NCBI RefSeq assembly: GCF_024298845.1
Contig: NZ_CP101156.1
Coordinates: forward strand, 1,240,001 to 1,304,000
From: Natronosalvus amylolyticus
GTDB lineage: Archaea; Halobacteriota; Halobacteria; Halobacteriales; Natrialbaceae
Direction: 5' to 3'
Length of the DNA: 64,000 bases
Position numbers and translations under genes: made by a program. Positions 34,510 through 43,703 of the stretch are shown here, in pieces (positions within the stretch are counted from its first letter, which is position 1; each line of letters starts with the position of its first letter). The notes under the pieces are model-generated. The model saw only the letters and a list, made by a program, of their open reading frames with translations, searched no databases and was not told the DNA's origin.

Positions 34510-35484
34510 TCACTCGTGGCCGGTCACGCGAACCGGTTCGTACGGCTCCTCGAGGTACTCCAGTTCCGAGGACGTGAGCGAGATCTCGAGTGCCTCAACC
34601 GCCTGTTCGAGGTGCTCGACGCTGGTGGTGCCCACGATGGGTGCGTCGACGTGATCCTGATTGAACAGCCAGGCGAGAGCGATCTGTGCCATCGTGACGC
34701 CCTTGTCCGCTGCCAGTTCCTCGACGCGGGCGTTGATTTCCGGGCCGCCACCTTCCTGGTAGGGGTGACTGTACAGATGCTCCTCCGAGGCACCGCGGTC
34801 GGTCGCGTCGACGTTCTCCGCCGGCCGCGTCAGGTAGCCACGAGCCAGCGGTGACCACGGAATTACGCCTATCCCTTCCTGCTGACAGAGCGGGAGCATC
34901 TCGCGTTCTTCCTCCCGATAGACGAGGTTGTAGTGATTTTGCATCGAGACGAATCGCTCGAGCCCCAGGCGCTCGCTGGTGTGTAATGCCGTCGCGAACT
35001 GGTAGGCCCACATCGAGGAGGCACCGATGTAGCGCACCTGATTGCGCCGGACGGCGTCGTCAAGCGTTCGGAGTGTCTCCTCGATAGGGGTCGTCTCGTC
35101 CAGTCGATGAATCTGATACAGGTCGATGGTGTCCATCCCCAGTCGGTCGAGACTCGCCTGTAGCTCCTGTTCGAGTGCCTTCCGGGAGAGTCCACCCGAA
35201 TTGGGGTTCGTCTCGTCCATCTGGAAAAAGCCCTTGGTGGCGACGACCGAACGGTCGCGGTGCCCCTCGAGCGCTTCCCCGAGGATGCGTTCCGATTCAC
35301 CCTCCGAGTACATGTTCGCCGTGTCGAAGAAGGTAATCCCGAGGTCGATGGCCCGCTCGATGATTTCGTGGCTTTCGTCTTCCTCCAGTACCCAGGGTCG
35401 CCAGTCGCTCGAGCCGAAACTCATACAACCGAGACAGATGCGACTGACCTCGAGACCCGTGTTTCCGAGCGTGGTGTACTCCAT
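34510..35484 (-). CDS. Aldo/keto reductase
   Basis: A 324-residue TIM-barrel oxidoreductase. The tetrad is present: Asp and Tyr in FFDTANMYSEG, Lys in VVATKGFFQM, and His in YQIHRLDE. The NADP-binding end ALAWLFNQDHVDAPIVGTTS is typical. The nearest described groups are the AKR11/AKR12-like (YajO, IolS) ring of bacteria and archaea. It reduces aldehydes or ketones; the substrate is unknown. It is a single gene with its promoter near 35500. Confidence 0.9.
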   Translation of the reverse strand: MEYTTLGNTGLEVSRICLGCMSFGSSDWRPWVLEEDESHEIIERAIDLGITFFDTANMYSEGESERILGEALEGHRDRSVVATKGFFQMDETNPNSGGLSRKALEQELQASLDRLGMDTIDLYQIHRLDETTPIEETLRTLDDAVRRNQVRYIGASSMWAYQFATALHTSERLGLERFVSMQNHYNLVYREEEREMLPLCQQEGIGVIPWSPLARGYLTRPAENVDATDRGASEEHLYSHPYQEGGGPEINARVEELAADKGVTMAQIALAWLFNQDHVDAPIVGTTSVEHLEQAVEALEISLTSSELEYLEEPYEPVRVTGHE

Positions 35485-35559
35485 AGCGTATGCTTTCTGT
35501 CGGCCCTAAAGAGCATATCGAACGGCGAACCTGGGACACGGCGAGTGTCGTGTTCGCTC

Positions 35560-35982
35560 TCAAAGTACGCCACGAAGCAACGACCCAAGCATCGGTATCC
35601 CGAGGGCTGCAGCGACCACCAGATACGAAACGGGTGTCATCTCGAGGACGGGCCACAGCGATCCACCGAGCGTGAACGCGAACACGACGAGGACAAGCAG
35701 ACCAAACCCGGCAGCAGCACCGACGGCCCTGGGGAGGCTCTTCGAGACGAGGCCGATGAGCGCTCCGCCGACGAGTAAGCCAATCCAGTGGAGCCACGTC
35801 AGCGCGATTCCGACCACGACGGCGAGGACCAGGGCACCTCGTCGAAGTCGAGGGTCAGCCCGAACTCGCTCGAGGGGGGTATCCGCTGCGGAATTTCCGG
35901 TGGTTGCCGCGCCGCCATCCTCCCCACTTTCGAGCGACTCGGTATCCACAGCAGCGTCGACAGGAGCTTCGTCGCGCGTCAT
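35560..35982 (-). CDS. Small membrane protein overlapping the penicillin-acylase gene
   Basis: A 140-residue protein with a disordered acidic N-terminus (about 1-45) and three to four hydrophobic segments (GALVLAVVVGIALTWLHWIG, LLVGGALIGLVS, GFGLLVLVVFAFTL, VVAAALGIPMLG). The start overlaps the stop of the upstream acylase gene by four bases (35979-35982), so it is translated with it. No family is recognised. It may anchor, assist or export the acylase, but that is only inferred from position. Confidence 0.7.
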   Translation of the reverse strand: MTRDEAPVDAAVDTESLESGEDGGAATTGNSAADTPLERVRADPRLRRGALVLAVVVGIALTWLHWIGLLVGGALIGLVSKSLPRAVGAAAGFGLLVLVVFAFTLGGSLWPVLEMTPVSYLVVAAALGIPMLGSLLRGVL

Positions 35983-38507
35983 CGGGACCCCTCCTCGAAG
36001 GTGATGGTCTCCTCGCCCACAATCTCGAGATCCATGGATTTGTACTCGCCGTCGGCCCAGCGCTGGAACTGGTCGTCGTAGTGGGGTGAAAAGTACTCAC
36101 CCGAGTTCCCGCCTGGGACGATACCCCAGGCGGCCTCGCCCGGTTGGACGACCATCCGCCAGCTCGCGCCAACCGCAGACTCGACCCGGTAGTTATCGAC
36201 GGTGGCTCGCGAGCCATCGCGAGGTCGCTCGTCGTAGTTCAAAAATGGGGCTTCCCCACCGAACGGGTGAGCGATAGGCGCAGTCGTATTCCAGTCGCCG
36301 TAGCTCTCCCACCCCTCGCTGTCGGTTTCCTCGAGAGCGTCCTCGAGCGCTTCGACCATGACCCCGGCCCGTGATCGCCCCTCGAACACCGGACTGTCCG
36401 GCGAGAGCGTCTCGAGTACCCACTCGTTCGGATAGTACGACGCATCGAGGTCGGTGTCTTCGAACACCGGATCGAATACTGCCCGTTCGAAGTGGTCGAT
36501 CCACCGGGCAAAGACGAGTGCGCCACGTTCGTCGCGGTTCATTTCGAAGGACCACGACTCGAGTGTCTGGAGTGCGCTCTCGAGCGTGGCCGGATTCGAG
36601 AGTTCAGTTTCGCCGTTTTCGAGTGCGTTCTTCCCGGCCTCGAGTAGTTCGGGAACGAGGGGAACCGCACGTTCGTCCCTGGTATCGGTTTGCAGGTCGC
36701 GGTGGAACGCCGGGTCGGTGGGCGTTCCGGTATCTGCGGCTTCGTCCAGCACGTCGTAGATGCGACGTCCGCGGTAGGGGGTCGCGTAGGCAACGCCGAC
36801 GTAGTGCTCTGGATGGTCGGCGACTCGCTGATTGGCCGTTCCGAGCACGTCCGGGTCGATGGCGTGTGGTTGTTCCTCGAAGGGGACGAAGCCGTCCCAA
36901 CTCGACTCTCCGTAGGGGGTAAAGCCAGCCCACTCGGCTTCGCCCTCGGAACCGTCGAACAGGCGGTTGCCGGTGACGACTTCGCCCTCAATTTCACGGA
37001 CCGGGAGCCGGCCCGTCAGTACGTACAGCGTTCGGCCATCGGCATCAGCATAGACCAGATTCTGTGTGGGCAAGTCGAAAATCCGCGCCGCCTCGAGTGC
37101 GTCCTCGAGACCGTCACTTCTCGTGAGTTCGTACACGGCTTGCGTGGTTCGGGTCGCGCTGAGCCCCGTCCACGCGACCCCGACGCGATGGTCCTCTCGC
37201 TCGAGCAACGGGCCGTGAACGGTCTTCCGGGTCGTGATCGTCCGGTTTTCGGCCCCGGAGATTTCGATTTCGCGTTCTGCGGTTTCGAACGAGCGCCACT
37301 CGTCTCTGTAGCGATAGCGGCCTTCGTCGTCGTCGATTTCGTAGGTGTAACAGTCGAGGACATCCGCGCCGACGTTGGTGAATCCCCAGCCACCGCGGTC
37401 GTTCGCCCCGATGATGACGAACGGAACCCCCGGGAACGTCACGCCCCGAACCGACGTGGTGGAGGTTTCGACGTGTTGTTCGTACCACAGCGGCGGCGTC
37501 ATCAACGCCAGATGCGGGTCGTTGGCCATGATCGGCGTCCCGCTTTCGGTGTGTTCGCCAGATACCACCCAGCTATTCGAACCGACGCCAGGTGGCGATT
37601 CGAACGCCGAGAGCCAGTCAGTCAGGGGCCGGCCAGGCGCGTTTGCTACCGTCTCTAAACGAGCGACTCGAGAGAAGGTTCCTCGAGTCGAGGTGGGTCG
37701 AGTGGAGCCATCTCGAGTGGAGGGTCGCCGGGCATCGGTCGATTCGGTGTCCGATTCGTCCGGCGAATCACTGGATGGGTCGGCAACCCCACGGAGGTCG
37801 CCCAGTCGCTCGCGGTGGTCCGGGTCGCTCCGGAGAATTGGCACATCGTGGTCCATTGCAACCGGGTAAAGTTCCTCGAACAGATCGGCATCGAGTTCGT
37901 CGGCGATGACGGCCCGTCTGAGTTCCCCGAAGTTGCCGGTGAGTGTCCAGGAAATCTGTTTTTCCATCAGCATCGAGTCGACCGGCGTCCATGGGTCGGG
38001 TTCGTAGCCGAGTAACTCGAATTCGAGCGGAAGCGCGTGGTCCTCGAGCGCCGCGTTTACCCCCTGAGTGTAGCGTTCGACGAGCGACCCTGCTGGCGTC
38101 TCGCGGACGACGTCCCAGGTGGCTTGCGCTGCACCGACGAAATCCATGCGGACGTGAAACTCGTCTCCATCGGCGGCCACCTCCCCGGCCAGTTCAGCGG
38201 TCTGGCCGCGCATGACTCGACGCTGTAAGTCGAGCTGAAACAGCCTGTCGAACCCCTGGATGTAGCCGACCGCGAACGACGCCGCTTCCTCGCTGTCAGC
38301 CTCGACGTGTGGTACCCCCTCGTCGTCCACGGTGATCGTCGCCTCACCGGCCGGGCTCTCGACGCGCTCCGGACGAGTACGGCGGGCCGCATCCCAGACG
38401 GTACCCGAAAGCGGCGCGAACTGCTCGAGCAACTCGTCCGCTGCCGAAAGTGAGAGACCGGCAGTGCCGGCCAGAACCGTCGCCGCGAGTACAGCGCGGC
38501 GTGTCAT
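35979..38507 (-). CDS. Penicillin acylase family (Ntn hydrolase), Tat-exported
   Basis: An 842-residue protein. MTRRAVLAATVLAGTAGLSL looks like a Tat or Sec signal peptide. An alpha-chain part is followed by a Ser/Asp/Thr-rich spacer near residues 240-285 and the beta-chain start around GVGSNSWVVSG, the serine of SNSW being the autocatalytic nucleophile. MANDPHLAL and WGFTNVGADVLD are also family marks. Such enzymes cut amide bonds of acylated small molecules including penicillin G and acyl-homoserine lactones. The start at 38507 is preferred to 38540 because it begins the signal peptide. It is the first gene of a two-gene operon. Confidence 0.9.
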   Translation of the reverse strand: MTRRAVLAATVLAGTAGLSLSAADELLEQFAPLSGTVWDAARRTRPERVESPAGEATITVDDEGVPHVEADSEEAASFAVGYIQGFDRLFQLDLQRRVMRGQTAELAGEVAADGDEFHVRMDFVGAAQATWDVVRETPAGSLVERYTQGVNAALEDHALPLEFELLGYEPDPWTPVDSMLMEKQISWTLTGNFGELRRAVIADELDADLFEELYPVAMDHDVPILRSDPDHRERLGDLRGVADPSSDSPDESDTESTDARRPSTRDGSTRPTSTRGTFSRVARLETVANAPGRPLTDWLSAFESPPGVGSNSWVVSGEHTESGTPIMANDPHLALMTPPLWYEQHVETSTTSVRGVTFPGVPFVIIGANDRGGWGFTNVGADVLDCYTYEIDDDEGRYRYRDEWRSFETAEREIEISGAENRTITTRKTVHGPLLEREDHRVGVAWTGLSATRTTQAVYELTRSDGLEDALEAARIFDLPTQNLVYADADGRTLYVLTGRLPVREIEGEVVTGNRLFDGSEGEAEWAGFTPYGESSWDGFVPFEEQPHAIDPDVLGTANQRVADHPEHYVGVAYATPYRGRRIYDVLDEAADTGTPTDPAFHRDLQTDTRDERAVPLVPELLEAGKNALENGETELSNPATLESALQTLESWSFEMNRDERGALVFARWIDHFERAVFDPVFEDTDLDASYYPNEWVLETLSPDSPVFEGRSRAGVMVEALEDALEETDSEGWESYGDWNTTAPIAHPFGGEAPFLNYDERPRDGSRATVDNYRVESAVGASWRMVVQPGEAAWGIVPGGNSGEYFSPHYDDQFQRWADGEYKSMDLEIVGEETITFEEGSR

Positions 38508-38642
38508 GTCGCCAGTCACATCTCGACATTCGGGCAACACGTCTTAACTGTTGACCGGCCCAGGTGTCTCCACTCGGCCTTCCCTCGAGTGAAACTGATT
38601 GCTTCCCTCGAGTTGCAGAATCCGTTCTTCTCCACCCTCGAG

Positions 38643-39722
38643 CTACAACGCTTCCGTATTGAGCCTCGAGACGCCCACGCGCAAGAGGAGGTACGAGCCG
38701 AGACCGAGGGCGCTGTAGGCCACGAGCAACAGCCAGGTGGTCGTCGTCTCGCTACCGATAGCGAACTTCGCGATGGTATTGGCAGGATGTTCGGGCAACA
38801 GCGTCGTCACGACGAGTAAGCCGACGATACCGGCCGAATACAGCAACTGGGCCTGTCGACGGTCCGGGGCGTAGAGTGCCACCCCGAGGCCACCCGCGAC
38901 GATACACAGCGCCAGCGCCGATACAAGCACGACGAGAGGGCCGGGATGGACGATTGCCGTTCCGTTGAGCGCGAGCAACAGCAACCACGCGACGGCTTGC
39001 AGCGGCGCCAATCCCGCCGTTGCCACCAGTTTCGCGTCGATGACATCCGCGAACGAAAGCGGGGCAACTCGAAGCAACTCGAGGGTGCCTCGCTGCCGTT
39101 CTTCGATCAGCGAATCGACGGCGATGGAACCGCTGATAAACACCGGGAGGAACAACAATAGCGGGATCAGAATCGTGTAAGTGAATCCGACGTACGGATT
39201 GGCACCATCCGTTTCCGGAACCGGCAGTGGCTGTGACTCGAGACGGTCGCCGTTCGCCGTCCGTTCCTCGAATTCGACGGCCCGCAGCGCCGATTGGAGT
39301 TCCGAGATCAGGAGCGTCGTTCCGAGACCCTCGTCTGGTGCCGTGACCGTTATTCGAAGGGTATCATCCTCGAGTCGCACCACCTCGAGCACGGCCGCGA
39401 CCCGTCGTTCGTCGAAGGCGTCGGAGGCGGTTTCCGGGTCGTCGTACGGTTGGGCACTGAGGGTCTCCTGTTCGGAAACTATCTCGAGGATCGCGTCACG
39501 GTCATCGCCGGTGACGGCGATTTCCATCTCGCCGCCATCGACCGCGCTAGGATCGTACAGCGAGACGAGGCCGACGACCAGGAAGCCCGAAAAGCCGGCG
39601 ATGACGAGCTGGATAGCGAGTGCGAGTACGATTGTCTTTTCGGCGCGGAGCGACCGAACCTCACGGCGAACGATTGCCAGTTTCGCCCGCCACGTCGGTT
39701 CCGTCGTTGCGTTAGAAGACAA
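38643..39722 (-). CDS. ABC-2 type permease (third gene of an exporter operon)
   Basis: A 359-residue protein with one N-terminal membrane segment (TIVLALAIQLVIAGFSGFLV), a soluble extracellular region of about 130 residues, and about five C-terminal membrane segments beginning IPLLLFLPVFISG. The SLIEERQRGTLELLRVAP text is the cytoplasmic ABC-2 coupling loop. It starts 11 nt inside the end of the preceding permease-protease gene, so the three genes are one operon. Substrate unknown. Confidence 0.85.
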   Translation of the reverse strand: MSSNATTEPTWRAKLAIVRREVRSLRAEKTIVLALAIQLVIAGFSGFLVVGLVSLYDPSAVDGGEMEIAVTGDDRDAILEIVSEQETLSAQPYDDPETASDAFDERRVAAVLEVVRLEDDTLRITVTAPDEGLGTTLLISELQSALRAVEFEERTANGDRLESQPLPVPETDGANPYVGFTYTILIPLLLFLPVFISGSIAVDSLIEERQRGTLELLRVAPLSFADVIDAKLVATAGLAPLQAVAWLLLLALNGTAIVHPGPLVVLVSALALCIVAGGLGVALYAPDRRQAQLLYSAGIVGLLVVTTLLPEHPANTIAKFAIGSETTTTWLLLVAYSALGLGSYLLLRVGVSRLNTEAL

Positions 39723-41517
39723 GGGTGATCACCCCAAGGTTGTACGTCGCGTGGACCGCGGTTGCGAGGGCGAGGGCGACGAAGTAACTGCCACGCCCGC
39801 GGCTGGCTCCCAATGCCCCGATCATCGCGGTCACGACGTGTAACACGAGCGGTGCCAGTGCGATTGCGACCAGTACGGGCAGAGACTCACCGGCGAGTGC
39901 CGGACCGAAAGCGGCCTGTCCTTCGACGATGTCCGGGAGCCCAACCAACTGGACGACGTGGGTGAGCTTTTCGCCGACGAAAAAGCCGAGCCCGGAAATA
40001 GCACCGAGAACCAGCGCCGTTTTGCTCGAGGAGTCGAACCGGGAGTGGGAATAGCCCGCGTAGATGTGAATGCTCTTTGCGACCTCTTCGACGGCCGCCG
40101 CGACAAGAAAGATGATTGGCAGCGAAAGCGTCTGTGGCAGGGCGAACACGAGCGAGACCGTCAACAGTTGAATACCAAAGACGAACGGGATAAACACGAT
40201 TGGCATCGCGAACACGCTGGCTTTTCCACGGACCTGGGTTGCGATGGAATCGACTACCTTCGCGGGAATCGGCTTCTGGGTGAACATATCCTCCTCGCGG
40301 TAGCTCCCCAGCCCGAGACCGAACAGGACGGCCGAACCCAGATAAAACGTCGCAGTGGAAAACAGGTACTCGACCACTCGAACGCTCTCTCCCTGCAAGT
40401 CGAGGACGACAAGCGTCAGTGGTGAGATGAGCGCTATGGGAGTGACGTCCGTGAAGATCGCAGGGACGAAGGTGTAGGTCGTCAGAAACACCGAAATCGT
40501 CACGGTGACGAACGTGAGTTCCTTGAACGAGCGGGCGAACATCGCGCCGACGAACGTCGCGGCTAGAAAGAGGAGTGCGATGGGGATAACAGCGGCTACT
40601 GAAAGCCAGCCCCCATCGATGACGAGTGCGATTGCACCCACCAATCCGGTCACGCCCACCAGGTACGGGAGCGTCTTCCCCGCAACGATTTCATACCGGG
40701 AGGCCGGCGAGACGAGCAGGAGTTCCCCGCGACGTTTGATTCGCTCGTCCATGATCGTGCTCCCGTACGCCTGGATAACGAAGTTCATCGGCACGACGAA
40801 CAGGAACGCGAGCACCAGCGACTGGAACGGGAACGGCGGCGTAATCGAGCCCGGCGTCTGCGGGCCGCTCGAGTCGTCGATGGAACCGCCCCCGAACTCG
40901 GGCGTCGCGATGGCTGAAGCGTCGTCGTCAGCGGATTCGGAACCGGTTCCGTCGTCGCTCGAGCCATCGGTTGCTGTCGAATCGCCGTCCGCTTCCGTGC
41001 CACCATCCCCGTCGTCTCCCTCGAGGTCCCCGTCACCGACAGCTTCGAGCGGTTCCCGTTGCTCGTAGACCAGCGTCACGCTGACCGGGAACGCGGCCGC
41101 GGTGTCAGATTCGGCGATCATCAACGCCTCGTTGTGGCGTTCGACGGCGTCGGCAAACGCCGCGTGAGCCGCGTTCCCTTTCGCCGTCTCCGCCGGGTTG
41201 ACGTGCCCGTTCGCGTAGACGGTCAGGTCGGCTGGCTCGCCGGGGTCGACCGTCCGAAACGTTCGGTCGGTCGTGGCGACCTCGTAGTAGGGGCTCTCCT
41301 CGTCGACGGCGACGGTGTACAGACCGTCCTCGAGACCGACCCCGTCGTCGACGGTGCTGTAACCAACGAACCCCGCAGCGAGCAACAACACGAGGACGAC
41401 GGCGATCGTCTTCCGATCGACCGTCCCCGCACTACGAGTGACCTCCCAGCGAGCGATTCGCCAGATGCGGCCGAGCGAGCCACGGTCGTTCGTCCCCTCG
41501 CTCGACACCCCGCTCAC
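39712..41517 (-). CDS. ABC-2 permease fused to a PrsW-type intramembrane protease domain
   Basis: A 601-residue protein. The N-terminal half (to about 405) is an ABC-2 permease: one membrane segment, a large outside region with an Asp/Ser/Gly-rich linker (about 175-215), the coupling loop STIMDERIKRRGELLLV, and five membrane segments. After about residue 430 a second membrane domain has VEEVAK (Glu477-Glu478), FFVGEK, LHVVTAMIGALG and HATYN, the glutamate/histidine pattern of PrsW-family glutamic intramembrane proteases. So transporter and protease are one chain. Overlaps both neighbours. Confidence 0.82.
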   Translation of the reverse strand: MSGVSSEGTNDRGSLGRIWRIARWEVTRSAGTVDRKTIAVVLVLLLAAGFVGYSTVDDGVGLEDGLYTVAVDEESPYYEVATTDRTFRTVDPGEPADLTVYANGHVNPAETAKGNAAHAAFADAVERHNEALMIAESDTAAAFPVSVTLVYEQREPLEAVGDGDLEGDDGDGGTEADGDSTATDGSSDDGTGSESADDDASAIATPEFGGGSIDDSSGPQTPGSITPPFPFQSLVLAFLFVVPMNFVIQAYGSTIMDERIKRRGELLLVSPASRYEIVAGKTLPYLVGVTGLVGAIALVIDGGWLSVAAVIPIALLFLAATFVGAMFARSFKELTFVTVTISVFLTTYTFVPAIFTDVTPIALISPLTLVVLDLQGESVRVVEYLFSTATFYLGSAVLFGLGLGSYREEDMFTQKPIPAKVVDSIATQVRGKASVFAMPIVFIPFVFGIQLLTVSLVFALPQTLSLPIIFLVAAAVEEVAKSIHIYAGYSHSRFDSSSKTALVLGAISGLGFFVGEKLTHVVQLVGLPDIVEGQAAFGPALAGESLPVLVAIALAPLVLHVVTAMIGALGASRGRGSYFVALALATAVHATYNLGVITLVF

Positions 41518-42428
41518 GCTGTCGCCTCGTCAGCCACCTCGAGGAATATCTGCTCGAGGCTGGGCGTCTTCGTCTCGATATCGGTAACCCGTCCGCCGAC
41601 AGCTTCGACCGCCGTTCGGACGGCATCGACGCCGTCCATGTCGGTGACCACGTATCGACAGTGGCCGTTTTCTCGGGCGTACTCGGTGACAGAAGCATCG
41701 ACAGCATCAGGGCCGACGGCCGCCGAGTTAGCACCCAACGTGGACGTCACGTGGTAGGTCCGACCGCCGTACCTCGAGCGGATGTCGTCGATAGTCCCTC
41801 GAGCGACGATCGTTCCCTCGGACATGATGACCAGGCGGTCACAGATACTTTCGACGTGAAAGAGATTGTGCGCGCTGAAGACGACGGTTTTCCCCTCGTC
41901 GGTCAACTCGCTGGTGAACTCGAGAATGTAGTTCGTCGTCAGCGGGTCCAGCCCCGAGGCAGGTTCGTCGAAAATGAGGACATCCGGGTCGTTGACCAGC
42001 GCTCGAGCGATCGCGACTTTGCGTTTCATCCCTTTCGACATGTTCCCGAGTTCCCGGTCACGGTGCTCGAGGTCGAGACGGTCGAGGATGTCGTCGATTC
42101 GCTCGGCCGCGACCGATTTCGGCACGTCATAGAGGTCGGCGAAGAACTCGAGGTAGGAGATGGGGGTCATCTCCTCGTACAGCGGGGACTGCTCGGGTAG
42201 AAAGCCCAACCGCCGTTGCATCGCGGGTGCACCCGCCGGATGTCCGGCGACGACGGCCGTACCGCCCGTGGGTTCGATCAGGCCGGCGAGCATTTTCAGC
42301 GTCGTCGTCTTCCCAGCCCCGTTGTGGCCGACGATGCCGAAGACCTCGCCACGCTCGATGCTGAAGGAACTCCCCTCGACGGCGGTGAATCCGCCGTATT
42401 CTTTGCGGAGGTCCGTGACTTCGATCAT
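41514..42428 (-). CDS. ABC transporter ATP-binding protein
   Basis: A 304-residue ATPase of the ABC-2 exporter kind. Walker A is GHNGAGKTT near residues 34-42, the ABC signature appears as LGNMSKGMKRKV near 127-138, Walker B is VLIFDEPASGLDP, and the switch His is in SAHNLFHVE. The C-terminal extension (about 215-304) is typical of drug/antibiotic and Nod-type exporters. It is the first gene of the operon and starts at ATG 42428; the stop overlaps the fused permease start in ATGA fashion. Confidence 0.92.
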   Translation of the reverse strand: MIEVTDLRKEYGGFTAVEGSSFSIERGEVFGIVGHNGAGKTTTLKMLAGLIEPTGGTAVVAGHPAGAPAMQRRLGFLPEQSPLYEEMTPISYLEFFADLYDVPKSVAAERIDDILDRLDLEHRDRELGNMSKGMKRKVAIARALVNDPDVLIFDEPASGLDPLTTNYILEFTSELTDEGKTVVFSAHNLFHVESICDRLVIMSEGTIVARGTIDDIRSRYGGRTYHVTSTLGANSAAVGPDAVDASVTEYARENGHCRYVVTDMDGVDAVRTAVEAVGGRVTDIETKTPSLEQIFLEVADEATA

Positions 42429-42666
42429 TGATTGTCTCGAGAAAAGCGGAGACGTTAGAAAAGGCTAGCGGCCGTGATAGTCACCCCAAACGATAGCAGG
42501 TGAAGGCCACAGTTACCGGTCTCAACTGTTACACTGGAAGCCGAGGACCGAACGAGCTTGTACCAGACGGAACATCCACTTTTCTACGGCGAATCGAGAA
42601 ATAGCGATCACGTTGCTGAGATAGTATGCCAGAAAACATTTCAGGGAAGAACATCCAAAACAAATT

Positions 42667-43686
42667 ATGAAAAGACGGACGTTCCTGATTACCGCCGTTG
42701 GCTCTGGCGGATCGTTGGCCATCGCCGGTTGCCTCGGCGACGAAGCCGACGATGCGGGTGACGGTGACGATTCGGCGGCCGATACTGGGACGGACGATTC
42801 AGCCGACACGGACGAGGAGGAACCAACCGACGTCGAAGCCCTCATCGAAGCCGCGGATAACAACCTCCAGGTAGCTGTCGACGAACTCGACGAAGCCGTA
42901 GAAGAAGCCAATGACCCCGTATCGAGCGATTCCCAAGCGATCGAAACCCGTCCAATCACCGCCCGACTGGACGAGGCCAGTGTCGACCTCGAGACCGCCA
43001 GAGGTGAGGCAACCGACGAGCAACTGCGCCGAATCGAAGCGCTCGAAGGGGCGGTCGACTGCTTTCGAGCCCTGGTGAAGTCGTTTGGAGCCCTTGGTCA
43101 CGCGTTCGACGAGTACGATACGGGAGACCAGTACTTCGATATGGATCGGTTCGAGGATGCCATCGACGCGTTCGAGCGAGCAGAAGACCGTACCATCGAG
43201 GCGAAGGCGCACGTTTCGGACGCCAGGGAAGCCTTCGACCGGATCGATCCCGATGCAATGGACGACATCGACCACACCGACCTGACCGAGTTAGCGGTCG
43301 CAATAGACGAGGTAGAAGAAGTTATCGTCGCGATGGAATACCTGTCGGTCGGCATTCGAGAGCTAGCTGCAGCGATGAAATCGTTCGAGACCGCCAACCA
43401 GGCGCTGGATGCCGGCCAGTTCGAAGAGGCTGCGGCGGCGTACAGCGATTCTTCAAACCAATTCTACGTTGCGTTCACCACGTTCCAGGAAGCCGAAAGC
43501 GAAGTATCGGCCGGTTTTAGAGCAGATATGATAGATATGTCGTGTCTGGCCGAAGCGTTGAGCGACGCAACGGACCACTTCGCCAAGGGAGCCGAAGCGT
43601 TCGCAGACGGCCGAGACCAGGACGGATCAGATCACTTCGATGACGGTGAAGCGGCGCTCGAACGGTGTGACGATCCGATGGAGTGA
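42667..43686 (+). CDS. Helical lipoprotein of unknown function
   Basis: A 339-residue protein. Signal peptide MKRRTFLITAVGSGGSLAIA ends in the lipobox IAGC (Cys22), with Tat-type arginines. An acidic linker (to about 55) leads to a wholly helical domain with repeated short helices containing Phe/Ala/Asp (for example FEDAIDAFERAEDR and FETANQALDAGQFEEAAAAY), reminiscent of TPR-like or ferritin-like bundles. A few cysteines (two near the C-terminus) may pair. Outside-facing and membrane-anchored. It shares a divergent spacer with the ABC operon. Confidence 0.7.
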   Translation: MKRRTFLITAVGSGGSLAIAGCLGDEADDAGDGDDSAADTGTDDSADTDEEEPTDVEALIEAADNNLQVAVDELDEAVEEANDPVSSDSQAIETRPITARLDEASVDLETARGEATDEQLRRIEALEGAVDCFRALVKSFGALGHAFDEYDTGDQYFDMDRFEDAIDAFERAEDRTIEAKAHVSDAREAFDRIDPDAMDDIDHTDLTELAVAIDEVEEVIVAMEYLSVGIRELAAAMKSFETANQALDAGQFEEAAAAYSDSSNQFYVAFTTFQEAESEVSAGFRADMIDMSCLAEALSDATDHFAKGAEAFADGRDQDGSDHFDDGEAALERCDDPME

Positions 43687-43703
43687 GCGGAAAACAGTAA
43701 TAC

